A DNA stretch of 42,420 nucleotides from DASVUC01 sp036387255 (GTDB lineage: Bacteria > Planctomycetota > Phycisphaerae > Tepidisphaerales > Tepidisphaeraceae): NCBI GenBank assembly GCA_036387255.1, contig DASVUC010000226.1, forward strand, positions 1 to 42,420. The letters run 5' to 3'. Each line of letters opens with the position of its first letter. Position 1 is the stretch's first letter. Shown piece after piece: positions 32,360 to 40,947 of this stretch. Made by a program: the position numbers and the translations under genes. The notes under the pieces are model-generated. The model made no database searches. It saw nothing but the letters and a program-made list of their open reading frames with translations, and had not been told where the DNA came from.

Positions 32360-33769
32360 TTATTGCTCCTCATCCTCTGCCGCCGCAGTTTTCTTCCCGC
32401 TCGCCCCCGAGGCCTTCATCTTCTCCTTGTACTTCGCCCGCTCCGCCGCACTCACGCTGGGATCAAAGTCGAGCGTCAGGTATTTCTGCCCTTCGTCCGA
32501 CACATCTTCCCAGTCGTACAAATCCTTCTTCTTCTCATACCACGCGAAGATCTGCCTCCGCTTCTCCGCCCCGCCCGTCTCCTTCGCCTTGGGCAAGCGG
32601 ATGACCACTTCCTCCGCCACGCCCCCTTCCTTTACCGCGACAACTTCCTTCGCCCCGCACGCATAGATCTCCGCCACCATCTTCGCGCAGTCCGTGTGCG
32701 GCTCCTTGCCGAAGATTCGGTTGGACGAATCATTCAGCCACCCCTTCGCCTCCGCGCACCACTTCGTGTTCGCCAGCGTCTCTTCAATCTCCGCATCCGT
32801 GTCGGCCACCGAGTTCGCGTTGGAGGCTCCGCCGCTCGAAGCATTCGCCAGCGTCTTAGCCAGACCCCCGCCCCTGCCGCTCATGAACAGCGCCAGCAGC
32901 GCTAGGATGATGAACCCGCCGATGAAGAACTTCACCCCGCGAATGATCAGCACCAGCACGATCACCTCGCCGCCATCAAGGTCAAACAGGTAGCTGAACA
33001 GCGCGTAGTAGAGCAGAATGGCAACGATCCACCCGACGATCCACCCATAGCCTGCCGGCGTCAGGTATTCGATTGTCGACGCCACCGCTTCCGGCGCCAG
33101 TGAGATCCCCGCCAGCTTCAGGACTGCCGACCCCGGCGAACCAAACGACGCATCCAGCACCTTCGCCGCGATCAAGCAAGCGACCAGCATCAGCACCAGG
33201 TCGACGATGGTCGTGACCATCACCGTCCCCATCGCCGCCCCAAACGCCACCGGGTTGCTCGTGAAGTGCATCGTCTGCACCATCGCGACGATGAGCCCGA
33301 AGACGATCAGCCCCGACGGGATGTAGTACTCAACGAGATTGTTATCCCCGACTTCGTCCTTACCCGCCGTCTTCGCGACGGCATTTCCTCCGCCGTAAGC
33401 GAGGATCGTCGAAGCCACCGCCGCCCCACCCCCACCCGCCATTGCCATCGCCGGCTCCGCAACCGCCGCCGACGCGCGCCGCCCCGTCTTCACATTGAAC
33501 CCGCAGTTCGTGCAGATCTGCGCCCCCGGCTCCATCGTGGATTGGCAGCTCGGGCACCGAATCTCCACCGTCGCGTTGTTCTTCTGCGCGCTCGCATCCT
33601 CCGCCAGCGCATACAGATCGTCCAGCTCATCCTCCCCTGGCTGCTCGGTCGGGACAGCCATTACGTGCCCGCACTTGCACTTGGCACGCTTGCCCGCAAG
33701 CTCGCGTTTCCACTTGTACGTCTTACCGCATCCACCACACGAAAACTTGCCGTCCACAGCGCCGTCCAT
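32360..33769 (-). CDS. Double zinc-ribbon membrane protein (Yip1-like middle domain)
   Basis: 469 aa from ATG 33769, preceded by GGGAGG; the frame to 33811 is not needed. First zinc site: FSCGGCGKTYKWKRELAGKRAKCKCG. Second: IRCPSCQSTMEPGAQICTNCG. An Ala-rich linker is followed by about six membrane helices including GSPGSAVLKLAGISLAPEAV and YALFSYLFDLDGGEVIVLVLII, homologous to the protein at 12918. The C-terminal 150 aa are soluble, with CAEAKGWLNDSSNRIFG, ACGAKEVVAVKEGG and KYLTLDFDPSVSAAERAKYKEKM. The N-terminal ribbon resembles the zinc-ribbon domains attached to many planctomycete membrane proteins. Function unknown. It converges with the rhomboid gene 21 bases away. Confidence 0.8.
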   Translation of the reverse strand: MDGAVDGKFSCGGCGKTYKWKRELAGKRAKCKCGHVMAVPTEQPGEDELDDLYALAEDASAQKNNATVEIRCPSCQSTMEPGAQICTNCGFNVKTGRRASAAVAEPAMAMAGGGGAAVASTILAYGGGNAVAKTAGKDEVGDNNLVEYYIPSGLIVFGLIVAMVQTMHFTSNPVAFGAAMGTVMVTTIVDLVLMLVACLIAAKVLDASFGSPGSAVLKLAGISLAPEAVASTIEYLTPAGYGWIVGWIVAILLYYALFSYLFDLDGGEVIVLVLIIRGVKFFIGGFIILALLALFMSGRGGGLAKTLANASSGGASNANSVADTDAEIEETLANTKWCAEAKGWLNDSSNRIFGKEPHTDCAKMVAEIYACGAKEVVAVKEGGVAEEVVIRLPKAKETGGAEKRRQIFAWYEKKKDLYDWEDVSDEGQKYLTLDFDPSVSAAERAKYKEKMKASGASGKKTAAAEDEEQ

Positions 33770-33927
33770 CGCCGGACCTCCCAAAACTGCTGAAATGATC
33801 AAAAGACTCAAAGACTTGAGGAGAACATCTTAATATTGCGGGCGCGAAAATCCATTGGAACAGCGGAGATCTGAGAATCGACAGTAGCGCTTCCGCCCCC
33901 GCGGCAAACCCGCCGCCTCCGAACCAG

Positions 33928-34893
33928 TCATCGCGGCAACCAGACCGCCCCCATATCCATGCAAATCAGCCGATCCACACTCTTCCCCGCGACCGTCTTG
34001 AGCCGCTCCAGCGGCTCCGCGATCGGCTCATACGATAGCTTAAATGTCGAATGATGCATCCCCAGGACCCGCTCCGCCCGCGCATGGTTGGCCATCTGCC
34101 AAGCCTGCTCCGGCGTCGCATGCGCCGCGACGTACGGGTTGTACGCCCCGATCCCCAGGATCGCCAGATCCGTCCGCGGCAGATCCTTGAATACCTCGTG
34201 ATACGCCGTGTCGCCGCCATAAAGCACCTTGTGCTTCTCGCTCTCAATCAAATATGCGTTGTACCCTCGGTGCATGTCAAAGAAGGTCCGCGCCCCCCAG
34301 TGATCCGCCTCCAGCGCTGTGACCGTCAACGGCGGCCGATCCAGCGGCTCCACCATCGCGCGCACATTCATCTTCTCCCCCCACCGCAGCTCCGCCACGT
34401 TCCGAAACCCCAGATCCCGAACCAGATCGCCCGTTTCTGGCGCGGTAACCACCGGCGTGTTCTTCGACAGTCGAGTCAGCGTCGGGCGGTCGAGATGATC
34501 GAAGTGCGCATGCGAAATCAGGATCAAATCCAGCTTTGGCAAATCCGCAACTTTCAGCGCCGGCCCCACCAATCGCTTCGGCCCACCCGTCAGCAGCCCC
34601 AACCCCAAACCCACCCGATTCGACAAAACAGGATCCGTCAGGATTGTAAACCCGCCAACGCGCAGGAGAACCGTCGCATGCCCCACCCAGCAAGCCGCCA
34701 GTTCCTGCTTCTCCCAGTTTGCCAGATCCGGCTGAACCGCACACGCAACTGGCGTATGCAGATGATCCAGAAACCGCAGCCGCCCCCGCCCCCGCCCCAG
34801 AAAATCCGCCGTCTTCAGCGCGAACGGCTTGCGCTTCGCCCAATCTGCAAAATGACGCCAGCTCGACAAGCCATAGCCTCCGTTACCAATCAT
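33928..34893 (-). CDS. MBL-fold metallohydrolase (UlaG / NAPE-PLD-like)
   Basis: 321 aa from ATG 34893 (the longer frame to 34968 overlaps a hairpin). Metallo-beta-lactamase fold of the branch with a shortened motif: WVGHATVLLRVGGFTILTDPVLS, then LILISHAHFDHLDRPTL (HxHxDH), VTAPETGDLVRDLGF, ADHWGARTFFDMHRGYNAYLIES, VLYGGDTAYHEVFKD and LGIGAYNPY. The GHATVLL-TDP wording is shared by NAPE-phospholipase D and by lactonases such as UlaG. Two metals expected; probably a phosphodiesterase or lactonase. The end MDMGAVWLPR is complete. Confidence 0.9.
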   Translation of the reverse strand: MIGNGGYGLSSWRHFADWAKRKPFALKTADFLGRGRGRLRFLDHLHTPVACAVQPDLANWEKQELAACWVGHATVLLRVGGFTILTDPVLSNRVGLGLGLLTGGPKRLVGPALKVADLPKLDLILISHAHFDHLDRPTLTRLSKNTPVVTAPETGDLVRDLGFRNVAELRWGEKMNVRAMVEPLDRPPLTVTALEADHWGARTFFDMHRGYNAYLIESEKHKVLYGGDTAYHEVFKDLPRTDLAILGIGAYNPYVAAHATPEQAWQMANHARAERVLGMHHSTFKLSYEPIAEPLERLKTVAGKSVDRLICMDMGAVWLPR

Positions 34894-34940
34894 ACGATAA
34901 CGGGCTCGCCAAGTGCGCAATCGACCACAAGCGCAACGAA

Positions 34941-34965
34941 GAAGGGCAACACCGTGTTGCCCTTC
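34941..34965 (-). terminator. Perfect 11-bp hairpin between CBM48 gene and MBL gene
   Basis: GAAGGGCAACA (34941-34951) and TGTTGCCCTTC (34955-34965) pair fully around CCG. It lies 36-60 bases downstream of the CBM48 gene stop and is followed on the minus strand by TTCGTTGCG, a weak U-tract. Confidence 0.65.
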
Positions 34966-35000
34966 CAAACGTTCTAGCAGTCAGACTGACTGTTGTTTGA

Positions 35001-35402
35001 TCAAGATGTCATAGTCGTTGGCGTCGAGTGCGAGCTTGCCTGAAGGATCGGATCGCGCTGGATCTGCGCCGCCTCCTCCAGAGGCAGTTCGTGCTTCAAC
35101 TCGGGCACCGGCCGCTTCGCTGCCATCGCCTTGCTCACCACCAAAACGCTGTTCATCCCAAAGCTCGTTGGCTCGATTCCGTACGCCGCGAAGTCAGTAA
35201 ACCATTGCCCATCCGCCACATATCTAAACTTGTACTCCCCCGCCGGAAGAGTGGCTTTCACTGTCCACCACCCTTCCCCGTCGCTGCTCATTTGCAGGGC
35301 AGTTGGGCTCCAACGGTTGAAGGTGCCTGCAACACTCACCTTCTGCGCTTCAGGCCGGTAAAAACGAAACTCGACGGTGCCGCCAGGCGTAACGGTTGTC
35401 AT
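35001..35402 (-). CDS. CBM48 / isoamylase N-terminal-domain protein
   Basis: 133 aa; ATG 35402 has AGGAG at proper distance; an ATG at 35435 would add eleven residues. The body is one glycogen-binding-type immunoglobulin fold: VEFRFYRPEAQKVSVAGTFNRWSPTALQM, GWWTVKATLPAGEYKFRYVADGQWFTDFAAYGIEP, GMNSVLVV. This is the AMPK-beta/E-set CBM48 pattern (GTFNxW, GxYxYxFxVDG), including both Trp residues that hold the glucan. A 40-residue tail follows (VPELKHELPLEEAAQIQ). No enzyme domain is attached, so it may target a partner to glycogen or act in regulation. Confidence 0.88.
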   Translation of the reverse strand: MTTVTPGGTVEFRFYRPEAQKVSVAGTFNRWSPTALQMSSDGEGWWTVKATLPAGEYKFRYVADGQWFTDFAAYGIEPTSFGMNSVLVVSKAMAAKRPVPELKHELPLEEAAQIQRDPILQASSHSTPTTMTS

Positions 35403-35779
35403 GGACCGCTCCTTCTCATCTGCTCCCATAGCCATCCGGGAGCGCCGTAACTGTGCAAGATAGACAGGTTCTGAGGTGCTTGACGAATATTCTGCAAGAA
35501 AAGTGCCAGAGCCCGCTAAGGTTTTCAGCAGGTGCGGCTGGGTAAAGGCGACCGGTTGTGACGTCCGATAATGTAGATGACGACCGGCACCTGTGAGTTG
35601 CGGGCTCTCTGGTAAGTCAGGAAAGGCGATGGTTCTTGATGCTGATGAATCCCTCGGCTAGGGTAGTGTCGTCCCGGCGGAAGCGGCTTGGCGTTGTTGT
35701 CCGGGGAACCGTTGTTCGAGAAGTGGGAACCGCTCGAGCGCAAGGCGGCCAAACGCCCACAGCTTTGGCCGAGAAATCC
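35403..35779. other. Intergenic region upstream of accA
   Basis: 377 bases between divergent genes (CBM48 minus, accA plus). An open frame continues upstream of accA to 35636 but its sequence is not AccA-like. TTGACG at 35480-35485 is the best -35 candidate on the plus strand, without a matching -10. Nothing else recognisable. Confidence 0.4.
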
Positions 35780-36847
35780 ATGCCCCAAGCTTCGGCATCG
35801 ATCGCCACTACGAAGACCATCCATTTGAGTACCCCCGACCCCGTCGAAACCAGGAGCCAGCCGCAGTCCCGGCACGTGCTCGAATTCGAAAAACCCCTCA
35901 GCCGCCTTGAGCAGCAGATCCAGGAGCTCGAGGCCATGCAGGCCGCCAAGGGCATCGACTACACCAAGGAGCTTCGTCAGCTCCGTACCAACTACACCTC
36001 CCTGCTCCGCAAGACCTACGAAAAGCTCAGCGCCTGGGAGATCGTCCAGGTGGCACGCCATCCTCAGCGGCCTTTGTTTAAAGATTATGTGGAGATGATT
36101 TGCCGTGAGTTCAGGGAACTGCACGGCGACCGCCACTTCGGCGACGACCCCACCATCAAGTGCGGCCTCGCCCGACTCGGTGGGCACAAGGTCATGCTCA
36201 TCGGTCATCACAAGGGCAAAGACACCAAGGAAAAGCTCCAGTGCCACTTCGGCTGCGCCCACCCCGAGGGTTACCGCAAGGCCCTGCGCTGCATGAAGCT
36301 CGCGGAGAAGTTCAACCTTCCCGTCGTCGCCCTCATCGACACCCCGGGCGCCTACCCCGGCATCGGCGCTGAAGAGCGCGGCCAAGCCGAATCCATTGCG
36401 CGAAACATGTTCGAGATGAGCCGCCTCAAAACGCCCATCATCAGCATCGTCATCGGCGAGGGCGGCTCCGGCGGCGCGCTGGGGATCGGCGTCGCCGACC
36501 GCGTCGTCATGATGGAGTTCGCCTGGTACTCCGTCATCTCCCCTGAAGCGTGCAGCGCCATCCTCTTCAAGAACAACGAGGGTGCAGCGCAACTCGCTGA
36601 ATCCCTCAAGCTCACAAGTCGCGACCTCAAGCAGCTCGGCGTCATCGACGGTTCCATCTCGGAACCCCTGGGCGGCGCCCACCGCGACCCCCACTCCGCC
36701 GCCCACAGCCTCGAGCAGTACATCGCCAAGACCCTGCGCGATCTCAAGCGCACCAAGATCGACAACCTCCTCGAGCGCCGATACGAAAAGTTCCGCAACC
36801 AGGGCATGGTTCTGGAAACCAACCGCAAAGCCGTCAAATCCGCCTGA
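35780..36847 (+). CDS. accA: Acetyl-CoA carboxylase carboxyltransferase subunit alpha
   Basis: 355 aa from ATG 35780. Transfers carboxyl from carboxybiotin to acetyl-CoA together with AccD, committing carbon to fatty acid synthesis. Motifs: LEFEKPLSRLEQQIQELEAMQ at the N-terminus, RQLRTNYTSLLRKTYEKLSAWEIVQVARHPQRP, FRELHGDRHFGDDPTIKCGLARLGGHKVMLIGHHKG, NLPVVALIDTPGAYPGIGAEERGQAESIARNM, VIGEGGSGGALGIGVADRVVMMEFAWYSVISPE and GVIDGSISEPLGGAHRD. It carries about 25-30 extra residues at the N-terminus compared with many bacterial forms. No accD nearby. Confidence 0.97.
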   Translation: MPQASASIATTKTIHLSTPDPVETRSQPQSRHVLEFEKPLSRLEQQIQELEAMQAAKGIDYTKELRQLRTNYTSLLRKTYEKLSAWEIVQVARHPQRPLFKDYVEMICREFRELHGDRHFGDDPTIKCGLARLGGHKVMLIGHHKGKDTKEKLQCHFGCAHPEGYRKALRCMKLAEKFNLPVVALIDTPGAYPGIGAEERGQAESIARNMFEMSRLKTPIISIVIGEGGSGGALGIGVADRVVMMEFAWYSVISPEACSAILFKNNEGAAQLAESLKLTSRDLKQLGVIDGSISEPLGGAHRDPHSAAHSLEQYIAKTLRDLKRTKIDNLLERRYEKFRNQGMVLETNRKAVKSA

Positions 36848-36951
36848 ATAACGACGGCCATCGTATTGCCAAGCCCCGGGCCTTCCGCCCTGGGTCGCTT
36901 CGCTCAACCTCGCCGTGCTCACTCCTCCCCCTCCCCCGCTACAATGCCCCC

Positions 36952-38697
36952 ATGGCCACCGCGCCACGATTTGTTGGCCGCCCCCCGCGCCGTGCCGCAC
37001 TCCGCGTCGCCGTCGTCTACGCCATCTTCGGCGTCATCTGGATCCTCTTCTCCGATCTGATCCTCGAAAGTGTCGCGACTGATTACCAGATGCGCCGCTA
37101 TCACCTCCAAACGGTCAAAGGCTGGTCGTATGTGATCGTCACCGCCGTCATGGTCTACGTCATGATCCGCCGGACCGTCACCGCCTTCCGCGAAACGGAA
37201 GCCTCGCGCTTCGCGATGGAGAACCAGATCAAGGTCCTCGTCGAGCAGGCGCGCGATTACGCGATATTCACGCTGGACAGCGCCGGCAAGGTGACCAGTT
37301 GGAACCGTGGCGCCCAGCAGATTACCGACTGGCGCGAAGACGAGATCCTCCGTCAGGACCTCGCCGTCTTCTACCGCCCCGACGACGTCACCGCAGGCGC
37401 CGCACATGCTGATCTTGAGCGCGCCCGCGCCGACGGCTGGATGGAAACCGAAGCAGTCCGCATCCGCCAGGACGGCACCGAGTTCTGGGCCCATATGCAC
37501 CTCCAGGCGCTCAAGCAAAATGGCGAAGCCAGCGGCGGCTTCCTCGTCGTCCTCCGCGATGTCACCGATCGACGCCGAGTCCAGGATGCGCTGCGGCAAG
37601 TGAACCAGACACTCACCACCGTCATCGAAAACTCACCTCTTGCGATCATCACGCTTGATAATGCCGGCAGTGTCCGAAGCTGGAATGACGCCGCCGAAAA
37701 ACTCTTCGGTTGGACGCTGCCCGAGGTGCTCGGCAAATCGATGCCCGCGATCCCCAGTTACCGAAAAGCACAATTTGAAGAGAACAACCAAAAACTCCTG
37801 CGCGGCGAACGACTCGACGGCATGGAGGTCACGGCAATGCGCAAGGACGGATCGCTCTTCGACGTCGCCGTCTGGGGCGCGCCGCTGGATGATCCAGACG
37901 GAAACATCGTCGGCAACGTGCGCCTCTACGCCGACATCAGCGAGCGCAAACGCTGGGAACAGGAACTCCAGGCGTTTAGCGGGATGCTCGAAAAACGCGT
38001 CGCCGAGCGCACCGCCCTTCTGGAAGAAGCCAACGAAGAATTGCAGGCCTTCTCCTTCACCGTCAGCCACGACCTGCGCCTTCCGCTTCGCTCGCTCCAG
38101 GCGATCGCCAAGGACCTGCTCATGACCCAGGCTGAGAAGCTCGACGAGACGGGCAGGACTGATGCGCTCCGCATCGTCGGCGCCGGCGCGCGCATGGAGC
38201 GCCAGATTGAAGATCTCCTCGAATACAGCCGCATCAGCCGACAGGAGCTCCGCCTCGAGCCCGTGAGTCTCGTGCTGATCGTGCATGAGCTCATCGGTCG
38301 AATCGAGCGCGACCCCGACTACGCCGACGCGCAGTTCGTCGTCCAGGAGCCGCTCGGCTGGGTCAAGGCGCATCCGCTCACGCTTCAGTACGTCATCCTC
38401 AACCTCCTCGTGAACGCCGTCGCTCATGTCGGGCCCGGCACGCGCGCGTCAATCCATATCGACTCGCAGGAAAAAGGTGACTGGGTAAGACTGGTGATCG
38501 AGGACAACTCTGCCGGTGATGCATCCGTCGAACGCCAGCGCCTCACCCAGACGCCCGACCTCGCCGACAACGACCACGAACGCCTCGGCCTCACCCTCGT
38601 CCGGCGAGGCATCATTCGCATGGGCGGCCGAGTAGGCGTAGAACCCGCCGCCAGCGCCGGCACCCGCTACTGGATCGAACTTCCAAACGTCGACTGA
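36952..38697 (+). CDS. Membrane sensor histidine kinase with two PAS domains and a degenerate ATPase domain
   Basis: 581 aa. Two membrane helices (residues about 15-38 and 62-82) bracket a short periplasmic loop. PAS 1 (about 95-200, YAIFTLDSAGKVTSWNRGAQQITDW) and PAS 2 (about 220-330, LAIITLDNAGSVRSWNDAAEKLFGW) follow. After a coiled coil comes HisKA with H373 in FTVSHDLRLPLRSL. In the ATPase domain the N-box is LNLLVNAVAH, but the G1 box reads DNSAGD instead of DxGxG and the G2 region is reduced to RLGLTLVRR, so ATP binding may be weak. A response regulator is not adjacent. TACAAT ends 6 nt before the ATG and no Shine-Dalgarno is present. Confidence 0.85.
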   Translation: MATAPRFVGRPPRRAALRVAVVYAIFGVIWILFSDLILESVATDYQMRRYHLQTVKGWSYVIVTAVMVYVMIRRTVTAFRETEASRFAMENQIKVLVEQARDYAIFTLDSAGKVTSWNRGAQQITDWREDEILRQDLAVFYRPDDVTAGAAHADLERARADGWMETEAVRIRQDGTEFWAHMHLQALKQNGEASGGFLVVLRDVTDRRRVQDALRQVNQTLTTVIENSPLAIITLDNAGSVRSWNDAAEKLFGWTLPEVLGKSMPAIPSYRKAQFEENNQKLLRGERLDGMEVTAMRKDGSLFDVAVWGAPLDDPDGNIVGNVRLYADISERKRWEQELQAFSGMLEKRVAERTALLEEANEELQAFSFTVSHDLRLPLRSLQAIAKDLLMTQAEKLDETGRTDALRIVGAGARMERQIEDLLEYSRISRQELRLEPVSLVLIVHELIGRIERDPDYADAQFVVQEPLGWVKAHPLTLQYVILNLLVNAVAHVGPGTRASIHIDSQEKGDWVRLVIEDNSAGDASVERQRLTQTPDLADNDHERLGLTLVRRGIIRMGGRVGVEPAASAGTRYWIELPNVD

Positions 38698-38724
38698 AAA
38701 GACCGAACCCGTCAGACGTTTTTC

Positions 38725-38906
38725 GTGTATGTGGCAGTCAAACTCTTCCCCTTCGGCTCCGACCTCCCCCCGGCTTCGAAATCGCCGACAAGTTCCGCAC
38801 CGGATCTCCGGCTGGCGAGCGCATCATGAAAACCGTCGGCAACGTCACCATCTACGCCGGCCCCACGCGCAAGATCACCGAAGCCGCCAAAGCCACCGTG
38901 CCTTGA
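38725..38906 (+). pseudogene. Possible small gene remnant with one-base frameshift
   Basis: Two frames join into one plausible chain. One gives VAVKLFPFGSDLPP up to the C-run 38766-38771; the next frame continues GFEIADKFRTGSPAGERIMK and then TVGNVTIYAGPTRKITEAAK before a TGA at 38904-38906. Adding one C to the C6 run would make a single ORF of about 60 aa. No family recognised. The rest of the 358-base gap 38698-39055 shows nothing else. It could be chance coding-like sequence. Confidence 0.35.
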
Positions 38907-39055
38907 AATCCTTCCTTTCGGGCAGAGCGCCTCTGGCTTTCGCCCAGTTACCCGTCAGTTGTCATCCTGAAGTCTCTGGCTTTGCCGACCACCCCCGCGA
39001 CACTCCACACCAATCACACGTTGCCGATTTCGCGCTCGGTGACGATCATCCCCCC

Positions 39056-39958
39056 ATGCAAAAGCGCACTTTCGGAAGGACGGATCTCGCGGTCTCCCCA
39101 CTCGGTTTCGGCGGCGCACCGATCGGCTACCTCAAGACCGATCGCGACCGCGTCATCTCGCTGCTCAACCAGTTGCTCGACGCCGGCGTCAACGTCATCG
39201 ACACCGCCGCCAGCTACCCCGGCTCCGAAGAAGTCATCGGCGAAGCCATCGCTTCGCGCCGCGATCAGTTCGTCCTCATATCGAAGTGCGGCCAGAAGTT
39301 TGAGGACCTGCCCGGAGACGAGTGGTCCGCAGAAGTCATCCAAGCCACCATCGACCGCTCGCTGAAGCGCCTGCGCACGGACAGGCTTGACGTGATGCTC
39401 CTCCACTCCTGCGGCATCGACATCCTCAAGAAAGGCGAAGCCATCGCCGCGCTCGTCGAAGCGAAAAACGCGGGCAAGATCCGCCACGCCGGTTACTCCG
39501 GCGACAACGACGCCGCACAGTATGCCGCCGCTCACCCTGATCTCGATGTGCTGCAAACCTCCATCAATATCACCGATCAGTGGAACATCGATTACGTTCT
39601 GCCGATCGTCCGGCAGCACAACGTCGGGCTCATGGCCAAGCGCCCTATCGCCGATGCCTGCTGGCGTAACGAGCGTCCGGGCCTGTACCAAAAGTACGGC
39701 CAGACCTACGAAGACCGCCTCAAGCAGATGAACCTCCGCGCCCAAGACTTCAATCTCCCCTGGCCCGAGTTGGCGCTGCGCTTCACCCTCTCCTTCCCCG
39801 AAGTCTCCACCGCCATCGTCGGCACGACGAACCCCGACAACGCCAAATCCAACGTCGCCACCGCCGCCAAAGGCCCCCTGCCGCCCGAGCAGGTCGAGCA
39901 GATCCGAGCCCTCTTCCACCAAACCGACCCCCAGGGCCAATGGCTCGGCCAAACGTAA
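39056..39958 (+). CDS. Aldo/keto reductase
   Basis: 300 aa from ATG 39056 (the frame is open to 38729 but not protein-like). NADPH-dependent TIM-barrel oxidoreductase. The tetrad is visible: Asp and Tyr in VIDTAASYPGSEEVIGEAI, Lys in VLISKCGQKF, His in VMLLHSCGID. Start MQKRTFGRTDLAVSPLGFGGAPIG is the family's usual N-terminus; the end has the cofactor motif STAIVGTTNPDNAKSN. It resembles uncharacterised AKRs that share the L-glyceraldehyde 3-phosphate reductase style; substrate unknown. The histidine in the catalytic position is followed by a Cys (HSCG), a variant I do not recognise from well-studied members. Confidence 0.93.
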   Translation: MQKRTFGRTDLAVSPLGFGGAPIGYLKTDRDRVISLLNQLLDAGVNVIDTAASYPGSEEVIGEAIASRRDQFVLISKCGQKFEDLPGDEWSAEVIQATIDRSLKRLRTDRLDVMLLHSCGIDILKKGEAIAALVEAKNAGKIRHAGYSGDNDAAQYAAAHPDLDVLQTSINITDQWNIDYVLPIVRQHNVGLMAKRPIADACWRNERPGLYQKYGQTYEDRLKQMNLRAQDFNLPWPELALRFTLSFPEVSTAIVGTTNPDNAKSNVATAAKGPLPPEQVEQIRALFHQTDPQGQWLGQT

Positions 39959-40053
39959 CGCCCCCCGCCGCGCCGCGAGATCCGCCTCGTCGCGCCCCCC
40001 GGCACATCCCACTTGCGTTTTTCCCCGAGCGAGCATACGGTTACCCCATCGCC

Positions 40054-40144
40054 GGAGAGGTGGCCGAGCGGCTGAAGGCGACGGTTTGCTAAACCGTTCT
40101 AGGGGGTCAAACCCCTAGCGAGGGTTCGAATCCCTCCCTCTCCG
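40054..40144 (+). tRNA. tRNA-Ser (anticodon GCT)
   Basis: 91 nt with a full cloverleaf. Acceptor GGAGAGG / CCTCTCC (7 bp), discriminator G at 40144, and anticodon stem ACGGT / ACCGT around a 7-nt loop with anticodon GCT at 40088-40090. The long variable arm characteristic of tRNA-Ser (CTAGGGG...CCCCTAG) and the T-loop GGTTCGAATCC are present. CCA is not encoded. Reads AGC/AGU codons. A terminator follows directly. The locus is next to a toxin region, and tRNA 3' ends often serve as insertion sites, although no integrase or repeated tRNA end is seen. Confidence 0.97.
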
Positions 40145-40157
40145 CTAAAACCAACAG

Positions 40158-40190
40158 ACCCCGCGCGAAGAATCGCGACGGGGTTGTTTT
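40158..40190 (+). terminator. Intrinsic terminator of tRNA-Ser
   Basis: ACCCCGCGCGA (40158-40168) pairs with TCGCGACGGGGT (40173-40184), one bulged A, loop AGAA. It is followed by TGTTTTC. Confidence 0.75.
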
Positions 40191-40233
40191 CTGGTTGAAG
40201 ATCCCCCGAACCGCACCAGTCCCGATCCCTCTG

Positions 40234-40892
40234 CTACCTGTCAACCGGCTTCCACCTGGCCTTCTGCCGCCGGGTGCGGGCGTCGTAGCTGGCGGTGAAA
40301 TCGTGTTGTACCCGCGCGGCCGGTGCCGCCGAGGTTGCCATGGCGCCCGATCTGTCCACCAAGACGAGGTCGAACACGTAATCGTTCAGGAATTGACCGT
40401 CGTCAGCACCACCCGGCCATGTCCTGGCACGACCCTTGGCGCCTGACTGATCGACCGCACAGGCCCCGTCACCCCGCCGGACATGTCGCCGATGCTGACG
40501 ATGAGGCGCACGAGCATTTGGTCGTAGTGAGAGGGCTGCAATGATGTGCGGCAACTCCATGCAAGTCCGACCGCCTGGCAGAAATCACTCCCGGCCCCTT
40601 GGGAGCCTTGCCCTTCCCCCTGGCTGGCCCACGGTTGATGATCACCCCGTAGTCTTCCGCGTTTGACGACCCTTCTTCGTTTCATGGGGCCGAGACCGAA
40701 CTGCTCCTCCCTCATCCGACCCATGCTGGCCGCATGCCGATCACTGACAGTGTTGTCGAATGAAGTCTGAACTTCGGGGGTTGCTGCACCAACCAAGGCA
40801 GGCACAGCATCCACACCAGCCAGATTGGTATTCTTCGGGCACCACGAGTTTCGCGACATGCTCCACGTCTGAAAGCCGCGTGAGTCCTCCAT
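40234..40892 (-). pseudogene. Decayed Hint (pretoxin) module and relic cassette
   Basis: Two minus-strand frames together repeat the Hint-domain start seen intact at 41505-42420. One gives SISQAPRVVPGHGRVVLTTV, the other FLNDYVFDLVLVDRSGAMA. At DNA level 40369-40390 equals 42108-42129 (22 bp) and 40402-40425 equals 42142-42165 (24 bp). The distance between these blocks is one base shorter here, which causes the frame break near 40391-40401. Similarity extends from about 40322 to 40490 in weaker form. Sequence at 40500-40892 has no recognisable domain. A displaced, inactivated toxin tip is the best reading. Confidence 0.7.
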
Positions 40893-40947
40893 GCATCGGC
40901 TGTGGAAACACTGTTACTCAACTGGGCGTGTGATGGTCCTGAAGTAG

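Noticed and set aside
35525..37000. 491-codon minus-strand open frame opposite accA
   Set aside because: It lies across accA, an unambiguous conserved enzyme; its own sequence is the low-complexity mirror of GC-rich codons.
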